From: Chitinophagales bacterium
GTDB lineage: Bacteria > Bacteroidota > Bacteroidia > Chitinophagales > Chitinophagaceae
Direction of reading: 5' to 3'
DNA: 64,000 nucleotides
NCBI GenBank assembly: GCA_017303395.1
Contig: JAFLBN010000010.1
Span: 45,726-109,725 of the forward strand
The translations under genes and the position numbers were made by a program. The first letter of the stretch is position 1. Every line of letters begins with the position of its first letter. Shown in pieces: positions 42,621 to 52,024 of the stretch. Under the pieces are notes generated by a model. That model was given only the letters and a program-made list of their open reading frames with translations, was not told the origin of the DNA and did no database searches.

Positions 42621-43406
42621 ATGGATATCAATAAAATACTCAACAGCGACTACCTCGACATCTTGTTCGAGGGCCGTAACAAAGCTTACGGTGGCTACGA
42701 GTTGCGTAAAAACTATCCGAAGCGTGTAGCAAGGTCTATGATGGTATTGGCCGGCATAGCAGTTGTTACCGTTGGTTATGGTTTTATATCGAAGCTGAAG
42801 CCGAAAGAGAAGGCGAAGGTTGCTATCATAAAAGAGGTGACATTGGCAGAACCACCGCCAATAGATCCTAAGAAGCCACCACCACCACCACCACCACCGC
42901 CACCACCACCGGTGAAGCCAACGGTGAAATTCACTCCTCCTGTTATTAAGAAGGATGAAGAGGTGAAGGAAGACGAGAAGCCACCTGAACAACAGGAAAT
43001 TACCAATGTGGGTGTAAAAACACAAGAAGGTGATGCAAATGCAATTGAAGCACCTATTGATGCCCCAGGTACAGGTGTTGTGGAAGCACCGCCAACGGAA
43101 ATTTTCCGCTATGTGGAACAAATGCCGGAAGCGCCATATGATATTCCTACTTTCCTGCAAAAAAACCTGAATTATCCGCCTGCAGCTAAGGAAAACAACA
43201 TAGAAGGTACTGTAACTGTACAGTTTGTTGTTACTGAAGACGGTAGTGTAACAGATGCTAAGGTGGTAGGTAAGAAAATAGGTGCCGGTTGTGAGGAAGA
43301 AGCAGTACGTGTGGTATCAAGCTTCCCTAAATGGAAACCTGGTAAACAAAACGGACGTCCGGTGCGTGTTTACTATACACAGCGTATCACATTCAGGCTC
43401 GAGTAG
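42621..43406 (+). CDS. tonB: TonB energy transducer with 12-proline run
   Basis: The 261-residue protein begins with a ~35-residue cytoplasmic part typical of Bacteroidota TonB (YLDILFEGRNKAYGGYELRK), one membrane helix (RSMMVLAGIAVVTVGYGF), then a Pro/Lys/Glu linker. The linker contains 12 consecutive prolines (residues ~86-97), encoded by a CCA/CCG tract. The C-terminal TonB domain reads LNYPPAAKENNIEGTVTVQF and KWKPGKQNGRPVRVYYTQRI. It couples the ExbB/ExbD motor to TonB-dependent outer-membrane transporters. The polyproline run would be expected to need EF-P. Confidence 0.93.
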   Translation: MDINKILNSDYLDILFEGRNKAYGGYELRKNYPKRVARSMMVLAGIAVVTVGYGFISKLKPKEKAKVAIIKEVTLAEPPPIDPKKPPPPPPPPPPPPVKPTVKFTPPVIKKDEEVKEDEKPPEQQEITNVGVKTQEGDANAIEAPIDAPGTGVVEAPPTEIFRYVEQMPEAPYDIPTFLQKNLNYPPAAKENNIEGTVTVQFVVTEDGSVTDAKVVGKKIGAGCEEEAVRVVSSFPKWKPGKQNGRPVRVYYTQRITFRLE

Positions 43407-43427
43407 TAGCTTGGTAATAATAACATT

Positions 43428-43466
43428 AAATGGGTTGTCTTAAACAGGCAGCCCATTTGTTTTTTA
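43428..43466 (+). terminator. Terminator of the Ton motor operon
   Basis: A 12 bp stem AAATGGGTTGTC/GGCAGCCCATTT (two G-U pairs) with a seven-base loop, followed by GTTTTTT. Confidence 0.78.
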
Positions 43467-43522
43467 CAGATATTATAAAACATTTAAGAAAGCCGGTAGG
43501 TGCAAACTGGCAGAATAGATAT

Positions 43523-43530
43523 TACTTTTG
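43523..43530 (+). promoter_or_regulatory. -7 promoter box TACTTTTG for the ompH-like gene
   Basis: Exact consensus 29 bp before the ATG at 43560. Confidence 0.5.
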
Positions 43531-43559
43531 CAACACAATAATCAACAGAAACTGATATA

Positions 43560-44171
43560 ATGAAAAATCTTTCAACAATACTTAGCGCGCTTGCACTGGC
43601 AGGTGTTATTGCACTGTTTGTAATGAAAACAGGTGGCGATAAGCCAAAGGCTGTAAGCACAACACCTGCCGGTGAAGCAACGGCTACCAAGATAGCCTAT
43701 GTGAACATAGACACGCTGGAGTCTAAGTATGAGTATCTGAAAGAGCAACGCAAGAAATTTGAAGCTCGCCAGGAAGGTATGAAGGCAGAACTGCAACGCA
43801 GTGCACAACAGTTGCAAAACGACTATGCAGCAGCACAGCGTAAAGCACAGGCGGGTACAATGACAGAAGCGGAGCAACAGAGCATTGGCAAGCGCCTGAT
43901 GCAAATGGAACAAAGCCTCAAGACAAGGGAAGAGTCGCTGACTGTGCAGCTAATGAAAGAGCAGGAAGAGTTTAATACAAAGCTGCAACAACAATTGGAC
44001 AAGATAATAGGTGACTATAATAAGGATGGTAAGTATGACTACATCCTATCTTATACAAAGAGCGGTTCTATCATGTATGCCAACAAAGCATTGGATATTA
44101 CAGAAGACATCGTAAAAGCAATGAATGAAGACTCTAAAAACCTGCAGGCAGAAACAGAGAAGAAAAAGTAG
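43560..44171 (+). CDS. OmpH/Skp-like periplasmic chaperone
   Basis: The 203-residue protein has an N-terminal membrane or signal segment (STILSALALAGVIALFVM), the Skp start IAYVNIDTLESKYEYLK and a long charged coiled-coil (~60-150, rich in Gln, Glu, Lys). A C-terminal strand region reads YDYILSYTKSGSIMYANKAL. Skp/OmpH carries unfolded outer-membrane proteins across the periplasm. The retained hydrophobic N-terminus with no clear cleavage site suggests membrane anchoring. It is followed 24 bp later by an amino-acid permease gene. Confidence 0.82.
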   Translation: MKNLSTILSALALAGVIALFVMKTGGDKPKAVSTTPAGEATATKIAYVNIDTLESKYEYLKEQRKKFEARQEGMKAELQRSAQQLQNDYAAAQRKAQAGTMTEAEQQSIGKRLMQMEQSLKTREESLTVQLMKEQEEFNTKLQQQLDKIIGDYNKDGKYDYILSYTKSGSIMYANKALDITEDIVKAMNEDSKNLQAETEKKK

Positions 44172-44195
44172 TATTTTTCTTGAAAATAACGCTGC

Positions 44196-45638
44196 TTGGA
44201 AAACAAGTCTTCTTTTCAACGATCGCTGACATTAATGGATGGAGCCCTGCTGGTTATCGGCTCCATGATAGGTTCAGGAATATTTATTGTTAGTGCAGAT
44301 ATAGCACGCAATGTAGGCAGCGCAGGCTGGTTGGTAGTTGTGTGGCTTGTATCGGGTTTCATTACACTGTCTGCTGCGCTAAGCTACGGAGAGCTTAGTG
44401 GTATGTATCCACAGGCGGGTGGGCAGTATGTGTACCTGCGCGAAGCATTCGGCAAGATGTATGGCTTCCTGTACGGGTGGGCATTTTTTGCCGTTATACA
44501 AACAGGAACTATCGCAGCTGTAGGTGTGGGCTTTGGTAAATTTACCGGCTATTTGATACCTGCACTTGGAGAAGAGAATGTATTTGTTGGACCTATGAAG
44601 CTGGGGCCTATTAACGATTTTAAGATTACCGCTGCACAACTTACCGGTTTAGCAACCATTATACTGCTCACATACATCAATACACAAGGCGTAAAAAATG
44701 CCAAGTGGATACAATTCATCTTTACCAGTGCCAAAATACTGGCAATGGCTGCTTTGGTGGTATTTGGTTTTGCATTGGTAAAAGACGGTAGCATCTGGAC
44801 GAATAACTGGACAGACGCATGGTTTGCAAAAAAGATAACAACAAGCACTACGGTAATCAATCATGAAAGCCTTTCAGGCATGGGGCTGGTAGCAGCACTA
44901 TGTGTGGCGATGGTTGGTGCGCTGTTCTCCAGCGATGCATGGAATAACGTAACATTTATAGCAGGTGAAATAAAAAAGCCTGAGCGTAATATTGGTTTGA
45001 GCTTGTTTATAGGTACAGTAGTGGTAACGCTGCTGTATGTGTCTATGAACTTCATGTACCTGAATGTGATGAGCATCAGCGAGATTGCCAATGCACCATC
45101 TGACAGGGTAGCACTGGCTGCTGCACTGAAGATATTTGGTGGTATAGGTACTACTGTCATAGCACTACTGATAATGGTATCTACATTTGGGTGCAATAAC
45201 GGGTTGATACTTTCGGGGGCACGTGTGTACTATACAATGGCGAATGATGGTCTGTTTCTCCCCGCAGCAGGCAAGCTGAATAAAAACGGTGTGCCTTCAA
45301 AAGCATTGTGGATGCAATGTATATGGGCGTGTCTGCTATGCCTTAGCGGACAATATGGTAATCTCTTAGATTTCATCATCTTCACCGTATTGCTGTTTTA
45401 TGCACTTACTATCGCGGGCATCTTTAAGCTACGCAAAACACAACCGGATATGCCAAGACCATACAAAGCGTTTGGATATCCTGTCATACCTTTGATTTAT
45501 ATTTTGCTGGCTTCATTCATATGCGTGGTGCTGCTGCAATACAAACCTGAATACACGTGGCCGGGATTGATAATAGTATTGGCAGGTATACCTGTATACT
45601 ACTATCTGAACAGGAGAGGTAATAAAACCAATGGATAA
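44196..45638 (+). CDS. APC-family amino acid permease
   Basis: The 480-residue transporter has about twelve helices and the APC opening FQRSLTLMDGALLVIGSMIG then SGIFIVSADIARNVGSAGW and YGELSGMYPQAGGQYVYLRE. The DAWNNVTFIAGEIKKPERNI motif in helix 6 is typical of LAT-like amino acid exchangers. The start is a TTG at 44196: a stop lies at 44187 and the next ATG would cut into helix 1. Its last 8 bp overlap the rfaE1 start. Confidence 0.88.
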   Translation: MENKSSFQRSLTLMDGALLVIGSMIGSGIFIVSADIARNVGSAGWLVVVWLVSGFITLSAALSYGELSGMYPQAGGQYVYLREAFGKMYGFLYGWAFFAVIQTGTIAAVGVGFGKFTGYLIPALGEENVFVGPMKLGPINDFKITAAQLTGLATIILLTYINTQGVKNAKWIQFIFTSAKILAMAALVVFGFALVKDGSIWTNNWTDAWFAKKITTSTTVINHESLSGMGLVAALCVAMVGALFSSDAWNNVTFIAGEIKKPERNIGLSLFIGTVVVTLLYVSMNFMYLNVMSISEIANAPSDRVALAAALKIFGGIGTTVIALLIMVSTFGCNNGLILSGARVYYTMANDGLFLPAAGKLNKNGVPSKALWMQCIWACLLCLSGQYGNLLDFIIFTVLLFYALTIAGIFKLRKTQPDMPRPYKAFGYPVIPLIYILLASFICVVLLQYKPEYTWPGLIIVLAGIPVYYYLNRRGNKTNG

Positions 45639-46629
45639 ACAAGGACTGCATAAGCTGTTTGATGATATGCAACAACTACATGTTGTTGTAATAGGAGATG
45701 TAATGCTGGATAACTACAGGTGGGGTGTCGTAGAGCGCATGTCGCCTGAAGCGCCTGTGCCTATAGTAACCGTAAAGAAAAGAGATAATCGCCTGGGTGG
45801 TGCAGCTAATGTGGCACTGAACTGTATAGCGCTTGGTGCTAAAGTAACGCTGGCAAGTGTTGTAGGCGATGATAATGATGGGCTGATATTGGAACAGCTT
45901 GCAAACGATGCAGGTATTGATACCACACTACTTGTAAGGAGCCACCACAGGCCAACGACTACTAAAACACGTGTGATAGTAGATGACAAACACATGATGC
46001 GACTGGATGAAGAGATTTGCGATGACCTGACAACTGCAGAAGAACATCCGTTTATAGATATGGTGATGCGCTATCTGCAAATAGAAAAACCACAGGTAGT
46101 AATATTTGAAGACTACAACAAAGGCGTGCTGAAAGAGAATGTGATAGATAAGATTACTACACACTGCAATCATCTGGGTATCGTAACAACTGTTGACCCG
46201 AAGAAAAAGAATTTTCTGACGTACAAAAATGTAACAGTATTCAAGCCGAATCTGAAAGAAGTAAGAGAAGGGTTGGATATGGAAGTTGTGAATGTGAGTA
46301 AAGAAGAATTGGATGCGGCTCATAGTAATTTGCATAGCGCATTGAAACATGATGTAACATTCATCACCCTTTCAGAAAAAGGGGTGTATTACCATAATAA
46401 ATCGAGCGAAATAATACCGACGCACAAACGCGACATAAAAGATGTGAGTGGTGCGGGAGATACAGTAATAGCTACGGCATCTGTAATCTATGCACTAACC
46501 AAAGATGCAGCGTTGATGGCGCAGGTATCGAACATAGCAGGTGGCTTGGTATGCGAGCATGTAGGTGTAGTGCCGATAGACAAGCAGCAATTGCTGCAAG
46601 AGTGTGAACGACTGATAGCCACCGTATAA
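45631..46629 (+). CDS. rfaE1: D-glycero-beta-D-manno-heptose-7-phosphate kinase
   Basis: The 332-residue PfkB-family kinase matches the kinase half of Hld[52 protein letters not shown] and, near the end, [11 protein letters not shown] with the catalytic Asp. It phosphorylates heptose-7-phosphate at C1 on the route to ADP-heptose for LPS. Only the kinase domain is present; the adenylyltransferase must be encoded elsewhere. It overlaps the permease by 8 bp and recQ by one base. Confidence 0.9.
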   Translation: MDKQGLHKLFDDMQQLHVVVIGDVMLDNYRWGVVERMSPEAPVPIVTVKKRDNRLGGAANVALNCIALGAKVTLASVVGDDNDGLILEQLANDAGIDTTLLVRSHHRPTTTKTRVIVDDKHMMRLDEEICDDLTTAEEHPFIDMVMRYLQIEKPQVVIFEDYNKGVLKENVIDKITTHCNHLGIVTTVDPKKKNFLTYKNVTVFKPNLKEVREGLDMEVVNVSKEELDAAHSNLHSALKHDVTFITLSEKGVYYHNKSSEIIPTHKRDIKDVSGAGDTVIATASVIYALTKDAALMAQVSNIAGGLVCEHVGVVPIDKQQLLQECERLIATV

Positions 46630-48800
46630 TGAAGAAATATCCTATTCACCAGGCGCTGAAGCACTTCTTTGGTTACGATAATTTCCGCCTGAATCAGCAA
46701 GTAATTATTGAAACCGTACTGAGCGGTAAAGACGTAATGGCCATCATGCCGACTGGTGGTGGTAAGTCTATTTGTTATCAGTTGCCCGCAGTATTGCTAG
46801 ATGGATTGACAATAGTAATATCTCCGCTGATAGCATTGATGAAAGACCAGGTTGATGCCTTGCAGGCAAATGGTATCAGGGCTGCGTATCTCAACTCTAC
46901 CCTAAGCAATTCTGAACAGAACACCATTATAACTGCGGTAAGGAACGGAGAAGTGAAACTATTGTATCTGGCGCCTGAAAGATTGTTTGCCAGTGGTATG
47001 CAGTTCATTAATTTTCTGACTACACTACCTTGCAGTTTGTTTGCTGTAGATGAGGCACACTGTATATCGCAGTGGGGGCATGATTTCCGTCCTGAGTATC
47101 TGGGATTGGCAGCATTGAAGCAACACTTTCCGCATGTGCCTGTCATAGCGCTTACTGCCAGTGCAGATACTATTACACAAAAAGATATTCTGGAAAAGCT
47201 GGCATTGCGCCAGCCACAGGTTTTTATATCGTCTTTCAACAGAGCGAATATCAACTACTATATTCAGCCAAAGAAGAAAGCATTTGAGCAGATAATACAC
47301 TATCTGGATAAGCATAGAAATGATAGTGGTATCATATACACACTATCGAGAGCCAGTACAGAAAGCATTGCATCTAAACTGAAAGAAGTGGGTTATGATG
47401 CAGCGTATTACCACGCGGGGATGGGTAATGATGAGCGTGCAAAGGTGCAGGAATCTTTTCAGCGAGATGATACTAAAATCATTGTAGCGACGATTGCATT
47501 TGGTATGGGTATCGATAAGCCCAACGTGCGTTTTGTACTGCACTACGATGTGCCGAAGAATATGGAAGGCTACTATCAGGAAACGGGGCGTGCAGGCAGG
47601 GATGGATTGAAGAGTGATGCGATTATGTATTATTCTTCGGGAGACATCAGTAAGCTGATGCGCTTTATAACCGTAGATGGCAATGCTGCCCAAACCAATG
47701 TGCTGAAGAAGAAGCTGATGCAAATGAAAGAGTTTGCAGAGTATGAGGGTTGCCGCAGGCAATATATACTGCAATACTTTGGTGAGCGCGCACCTGCCTA
47801 TTGCGGAAGTTGCGATTATTGTTTGAGTAATCTCGAGCATCGCACGGCTACTATCGAAGCACAGAAGATATTATCTGCTGTAACACGAACAGGTGAACGT
47901 TTTGGTGCAGAATATCTAGTAGATTTTTTAAGAGGTTCGAACAGTGCGAAGATTTTGCCTGCACACAAAGAACTGAAAACATACGGCATAGGCAAAGAGC
48001 TAAAGAAAGAAGAATGGCAGGCTATAGTGAGGCAGCTATTGCAGCAACGCTTAGTTGAACTGGAAGATGGCGCGTACCCTGCACTGAAACTGAATGAAGC
48101 CAGCAGGCGCATATTGCGTGGCGAACTGGAAGTGACACTAGTGCTGAAGAAACCGAAAGAAGAAGTAACTGATGTAAGCAGCGCACCGCAACACCATCCT
48201 GATTTGTTGAGAGAACTGAAAGAGGTACGAAGAGAAATTGCAGAACAGGAGAATGTGCCCGCCTATATCATTGTGGGCGATAACACGTTGCTTGATATGG
48301 CAACGTACCTGCCATTGACTTTTGATGGATTAAGAAAGATATCGGGCTTTGGTGATTATAAGGTAAGCAAGTACGGGCCTGCATTTATGAAAGTATTGCA
48401 AGCCTATGCAAACGAGCATAAGCTGGAAAGTAAAATACAACTGAAAGCACCGAAGAAAGAACGCGTAGCCAAGCCTGCAAAAGAAACTACTACCATCAGC
48501 AATACACAGCGCATCAGCTTCGATATGTTTAAAGATGGTTACGATATTGCAGATATTGCCCAGAAGAGAAACCTCTCTACCAATACCATAGAAACACACT
48601 TGTTGCCATTTGTAACAAGCGGAGAGCTAAGTGCAACAAAACTGGTAAACAAAGCGAAGCTGGATATTATAGTTGCACTGATAAAACAAACAGGACATAC
48701 ACAGGCATTAAAACCACTGAAGGATTTACTCCCCGATGATTATACCTACGGTGAAATAAAATTTGCACAAGCCCACTACGAATGGGTGAAAGATGCGTAG
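46629..48800 (+). CDS. recQ: ATP-dependent DNA helicase RecQ
   Basis: The 723-residue helicase has Walker A MPTGGGKS (40-47), the DEAH box with [20 protein letters not shown] and motif VI region [12 protein letters not shown]. RecQ-Ct zinc cysteines are at 374, 392, 395 and 398 (CGSCDYC). A winged helix follows, then an HRDC domain (~545-610, [20 protein letters not shown]). A further C-terminal helix-turn-helix extension (~640-715, [20 protein letters not shown]) makes it longer than E. coli RecQ. It unwinds DNA in recombinational repair. Its ATG shares a base with the rfaE1 stop. Confidence 0.93.
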   Translation: MKKYPIHQALKHFFGYDNFRLNQQVIIETVLSGKDVMAIMPTGGGKSICYQLPAVLLDGLTIVISPLIALMKDQVDALQANGIRAAYLNSTLSNSEQNTIITAVRNGEVKLLYLAPERLFASGMQFINFLTTLPCSLFAVDEAHCISQWGHDFRPEYLGLAALKQHFPHVPVIALTASADTITQKDILEKLALRQPQVFISSFNRANINYYIQPKKKAFEQIIHYLDKHRNDSGIIYTLSRASTESIASKLKEVGYDAAYYHAGMGNDERAKVQESFQRDDTKIIVATIAFGMGIDKPNVRFVLHYDVPKNMEGYYQETGRAGRDGLKSDAIMYYSSGDISKLMRFITVDGNAAQTNVLKKKLMQMKEFAEYEGCRRQYILQYFGERAPAYCGSCDYCLSNLEHRTATIEAQKILSAVTRTGERFGAEYLVDFLRGSNSAKILPAHKELKTYGIGKELKKEEWQAIVRQLLQQRLVELEDGAYPALKLNEASRRILRGELEVTLVLKKPKEEVTDVSSAPQHHPDLLRELKEVRREIAEQENVPAYIIVGDNTLLDMATYLPLTFDGLRKISGFGDYKVSKYGPAFMKVLQAYANEHKLESKIQLKAPKKERVAKPAKETTTISNTQRISFDMFKDGYDIADIAQKRNLSTNTIETHLLPFVTSGELSATKLVNKAKLDIIVALIKQTGHTQALKPLKDLLPDDYTYGEIKFAQAHYEWVKDA

Positions 48801-48806
48801 CCTGTT

Positions 48807-50354
48807 TTATTTACTTATTGTATTCTGTTTCTGAAGAAAGGCTTCCCAATCTGCAAGCTTGCCATTTTTCAGTACGCGTGGGAATTTGTTCATTGCACCA
48901 TCTTTGCCTATAGACTTCATGTAGTCGTAAAATACTTCGTTTGGCAGTATTTCTACAAATACTTCTTTTAGAGCAGATGTACGCTCTACGGCATAGTCAT
49001 CATTTATTTCACTCAGTGTTTCGTCGATTATCTGCTTTACTTTTTGCGGGTCTACATCAGGGTCGTCGCAACCTATGTACCAACGATGTGCAAAAAGGTT
49101 CTGGTATTTGAAGCCTGCAACTGTAAACTCACGAATTGTAACACCTAGTTTGCGAGCTACAGTATCGATGGCTTTATTCATATTGTCTACAGACATGTGT
49201 TCTCCACACAGGCTGAGGAATTGTTTGGTACGGCCTACAATGGCTATCTCACCTTCCTTAGCATCTGTAAAACGTATAACGTCGCCTATGTAATAGCGCC
49301 AAGCACCACTACAGGTGCTAAGCATTACGGCGTATTCTGTATGCTCATCGACCTCGTGTATCAGGTAGCTGGTCGGGTTTTGTTTAGGATTGCCGTCCTC
49401 GTCAAAATTGTCTGATGTAAATGGAACAAATTCATAGAAGATACCCGCGTTCAGCACCAGTTTTATGCCGTGGTCTCCCGGACGGGCTTTGAAACCGAAA
49501 GAACCTTCTGAAGCCATGTAGGTTTCGATGTATTCTATTGGGCGGCCCAACAGCTTTTTGAAGCTTTCTTTATATGGTTCAAAAGATACGCCACCGTGTA
49601 TATAAATACTGAGGTTGGGCCATATCTCATGAATGTTTTTAACCTTATGGTATTTAATAACTTCTTCCAGTACTATCTGCACCCATGCAGGCACACCACA
49701 TACAGTAGCAACATCCCACTGAGGGGCTTTGCGAATGATAAGTTTGATGCGGTCTTCCCACTTGGGGCGTTGAGATATTTTCTGTCCGGGTTTGTAGAAG
49801 AAGTTAGACATCCAGCGAGGCATGTTTTTGGCACTGATGCCGCTCATATCGCCTTCGTAATAATCACCTTTTTCGAAGAGGGAAGTGGTGCCACCCAGCA
49901 TCAATACACCTTTCTGGAAGGCAATTGGCGGAATATTAAATTCCGTCATGCTGTATAGCTGTTTAAAGCCTACTTTCTTAGTAGATTTCAGCATGTCTGT
50001 TGTAACGGGAATGTGTTTGCTGGCAGATTCTGAAGTGCCAGAGCTGAGTGCAAAGTATTTTACCTTTCCGGGCCATGTAACGTTTTCCTCACCATCCAGA
50101 CATCGGTGCCACCACTGGTCGTACATCTCGTTGTAGGTATGTACGGGAACGCGCTCTTTAAAAGCCTTTACAAAATCTACTTCTTTACTAAGTATATCGC
50201 CAAAGCCATAATGCTTGCCAAACGAGGTGTATTGTCCGCGCTCCAGCAATTGCCTTAAAGTATGTCTTTGATAAGAAAATGGAGATGCAACCGGGAGTTT
50301 GAACTTTTTCCGAACCTGTAACGACCTAGATATTAAATTTCCCAACAATGCCAT
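48807..50354 (-). CDS. GH3 auxin-responsive-promoter-family acyl-adenylating enzyme
   Basis: The 515-residue protein has GH3-family motifs: a serine/threonine-rich AMP-binding loop in KYFALSSGTSESASKHIPVT, YMASEGSFGFKARPGD, and YAVMLSTCSGAWRYYIGDVI. IVGRTKQFLSLCGEHMSVDN follows in the C-terminal domain. GH3 enzymes adenylate a carboxylic acid and usually join it to an amine; in bacteria the substrates are mostly unknown. The ATG at 50354 was chosen because a minus-strand -7 box at 50403-50410 lies inside the longer reading that begins at 50405. It ends 6 bp from the convergent recQ stop. Confidence 0.85.
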   Translation of the reverse strand: MALLGNLISRSLQVRKKFKLPVASPFSYQRHTLRQLLERGQYTSFGKHYGFGDILSKEVDFVKAFKERVPVHTYNEMYDQWWHRCLDGEENVTWPGKVKYFALSSGTSESASKHIPVTTDMLKSTKKVGFKQLYSMTEFNIPPIAFQKGVLMLGGTTSLFEKGDYYEGDMSGISAKNMPRWMSNFFYKPGQKISQRPKWEDRIKLIIRKAPQWDVATVCGVPAWVQIVLEEVIKYHKVKNIHEIWPNLSIYIHGGVSFEPYKESFKKLLGRPIEYIETYMASEGSFGFKARPGDHGIKLVLNAGIFYEFVPFTSDNFDEDGNPKQNPTSYLIHEVDEHTEYAVMLSTCSGAWRYYIGDVIRFTDAKEGEIAIVGRTKQFLSLCGEHMSVDNMNKAIDTVARKLGVTIREFTVAGFKYQNLFAHRWYIGCDDPDVDPQKVKQIIDETLSEINDDYAVERTSALKEVFVEILPNEVFYDYMKSIGKDGAMNKFPRVLKNGKLADWEAFLQKQNTISK

Positions 50355-50402
50355 TTCTGAGCTATACTTATTAAATTTTTTCCTGTTACAATTAAAGGGA
50401 TA

Positions 50403-50410
50403 CAAAAGTA
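50403..50410 (-). promoter_or_regulatory. -7 promoter box TACTTTTG, decides the GH3 start
   Basis: Exact consensus on the minus strand. It overlaps the start codon of the longer open reading frame, so translation must begin downstream, at 50354. Confidence 0.55.
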
Positions 50411-50535
50411 ACCATTAGTTTCAGTTTTTTACAAGCATATTATACTTATATATAATTTATATTTGGTTTTTTAACATTTTAAAACACTTAACAAGCAAGG
50501 CAGTAATTCTATATGCTACCTACCCAATAACGCAT

Positions 50536-50543
50536 TACCTTTG
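50536..50543 (+). promoter_or_regulatory. -7 promoter box TACCTTTG for the dut operon
   Basis: Exact consensus ten bases before the dut ATG at 50554, implying a very short leader. Confidence 0.55.
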
Positions 50544-50553
50544 CGCCCTGACA

Positions 50554-50988
50554 ATGGATGTACAGATAGTTAATAAATCGCCGCACGAATTGCCGCAATA
50601 CCAAACGGCAGGATCGGCAGGTATGGATCTGAGGGCGTGGCTCACAGAAAGCATTACATTGCAGCCAATGGAACGCAGGCTGATACCGACAGGTTTATAT
50701 ATGGCATTGCCCGTAGGCTACGAAGCGCAGATACGTCCGCGTAGTGGCATGGCTATTAAAAAAGGGCTGTCGATGGTAAACACACCCGGTACGATTGACA
50801 GTGACTACAGGGGCGAGATTATGGTACCCATCATCAACCTGAGTACAGAACCACAGACAATAGAAGACGGAGAACGTATAGCGCAGATGGTAATAGCACG
50901 ATATGAACAGATAAACTGGGCTATAACAGAAACACTGGATGAAACCGAGCGCGGAGCAGGTGGCTTCGGGCACTCGGGAACGAAATAA
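50554..50988 (+). CDS. dut: dUTP diphosphatase
   Basis: The 144-residue trimeric dUTPase shows all five motifs: [48 protein letters not shown] and [11 protein letters not shown]. It hydrolyses dUTP to dUMP and keeps uracil out of DNA. It heads a four-gene operon with a sugar nucleotidyltransferase, a TPR protein and a DUF4292 lipoprotein, an arrangement common in Bacteroidota. Confidence 0.95.
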   Translation: MDVQIVNKSPHELPQYQTAGSAGMDLRAWLTESITLQPMERRLIPTGLYMALPVGYEAQIRPRSGMAIKKGLSMVNTPGTIDSDYRGEIMVPIINLSTEPQTIEDGERIAQMVIARYEQINWAITETLDETERGAGGFGHSGTK

Positions 50989-51016
50989 TATTGTAAACAA
51001 GATTCAACTATAAGAA

Positions 51017-52024
51017 ATGAATATCATTATCCCAATGGCAGGTATGGGCAAAAGGATGCGCCCGCATACACTTACAACTGCTAAACCACTGATACCGATT
51101 GCAGGCAAGCCAATAGTGCAACGCCTTGTAGAAGACATCATTGCTACCAGCAATGAAAAAGTGGAGGAGATAGCATTTATTATAGGGCCGAGTTTTGGTA
51201 AAGAAGTAGAAGACCACCTGTGTAAAGTGGCTGAAAGCCTGGGTGCAAAAGCTAAAATATGCTACCAGCACGAACCTAAAGGTACAGCGCATGCTATTCT
51301 GTGTGCAGAAGAAAGCCTAAAGGGTAATGTGTTTATCGCATTTGCAGATACATTGTTCAAAGCTACTTTCAGCATAGATAAAGATAAAGATGCGATAGTG
51401 TGGACACAGAAGGTAGATGACCCAAGCGCGTTTGGAGTTGTGAAACTGAATGCGGCTAACGAGATTGAAGCATTTGTAGAAAAACCGAAAGAGTTTGTTT
51501 CTGATCTTGCCATCATAGGTGTGTACTATTTTAAAGACGGTGAAAACCTGCGCAAAGAGCTGCAACGCCTGATTGACGAAGGCATCATGCTGAAAGGTGA
51601 ATACCAGATTACAGATGCTATGGACAACATGCTGAAAAAAGGCGTTAAGTTTTATACAGATCAGGTAACAGAATGGCTGGATTGTGGCAATAAAGATGCT
51701 ACGGTATATACCAATATGCGTATACTGGCTATCAAGGCGGAAAGCGAGCGTCTTGTATCAGAAACAGCAAGGTTGGAAAACTCTGTTATTATACCACCAT
51801 GCTTTATTGGAGAGAATGTGGTAGTCCAGAATTCTGTAATCGGACCGTTTGTATCGTTGGAAGAAGGGGTGCATATTAAAGACAGCCGCATCAACAATAG
51901 CATCGTTCAGGCTCACAGCATTGTTAAAAATGCGCGTATCGAAAACTCTTTACTTGGGAAAAGCGTAAATTACAATGAAAAGGCACGCGATATAAGCATC
52001 GGTGACTTTTCAACACATATATGA
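51017..52024 (+). CDS. Sugar-phosphate nucleotidyltransferase with left-handed beta-helix
   Basis: The 335-residue enzyme opens MNIIIPMAGMGKRMRPHTLT then TAKPLIPIAGKPIVQRLVED, the nucleotide-binding loop of NDP-sugar pyrophosphorylases. IAFADTLF carries the metal-binding Asp and EWLDCGNKDATVYTN is typical of RmlA/GlmU-like members. A hexapeptide left-handed helix forms the C-terminus (~245-330, NSVIIPPCFIGENVVVQNSV). The nucleotide and sugar are not predictable. It overlaps the TPR gene by 4 bp. Confidence 0.85.
   Translation: MNIIIPMAGMGKRMRPHTLTTAKPLIPIAGKPIVQRLVEDIIATSNEKVEEIAFIIGPSFGKEVEDHLCKVAESLGAKAKICYQHEPKGTAHAILCAEESLKGNVFIAFADTLFKATFSIDKDKDAIVWTQKVDDPSAFGVVKLNAANEIEAFVEKPKEFVSDLAIIGVYYFKDGENLRKELQRLIDEGIMLKGEYQITDAMDNMLKKGVKFYTDQVTEWLDCGNKDATVYTNMRILAIKAESERLVSETARLENSVIIPPCFIGENVVVQNSVIGPFVSLEEGVHIKDSRINNSIVQAHSIVKNARIENSLLGKSVNYNEKARDISIGDFSTHI

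Noticed and set aside
50355-50405. Upstream start codon of the GH3-family gene
   Set aside because: A -7 box (50403-50410) overlaps it, so the first 17 codons would be upstream of transcription.
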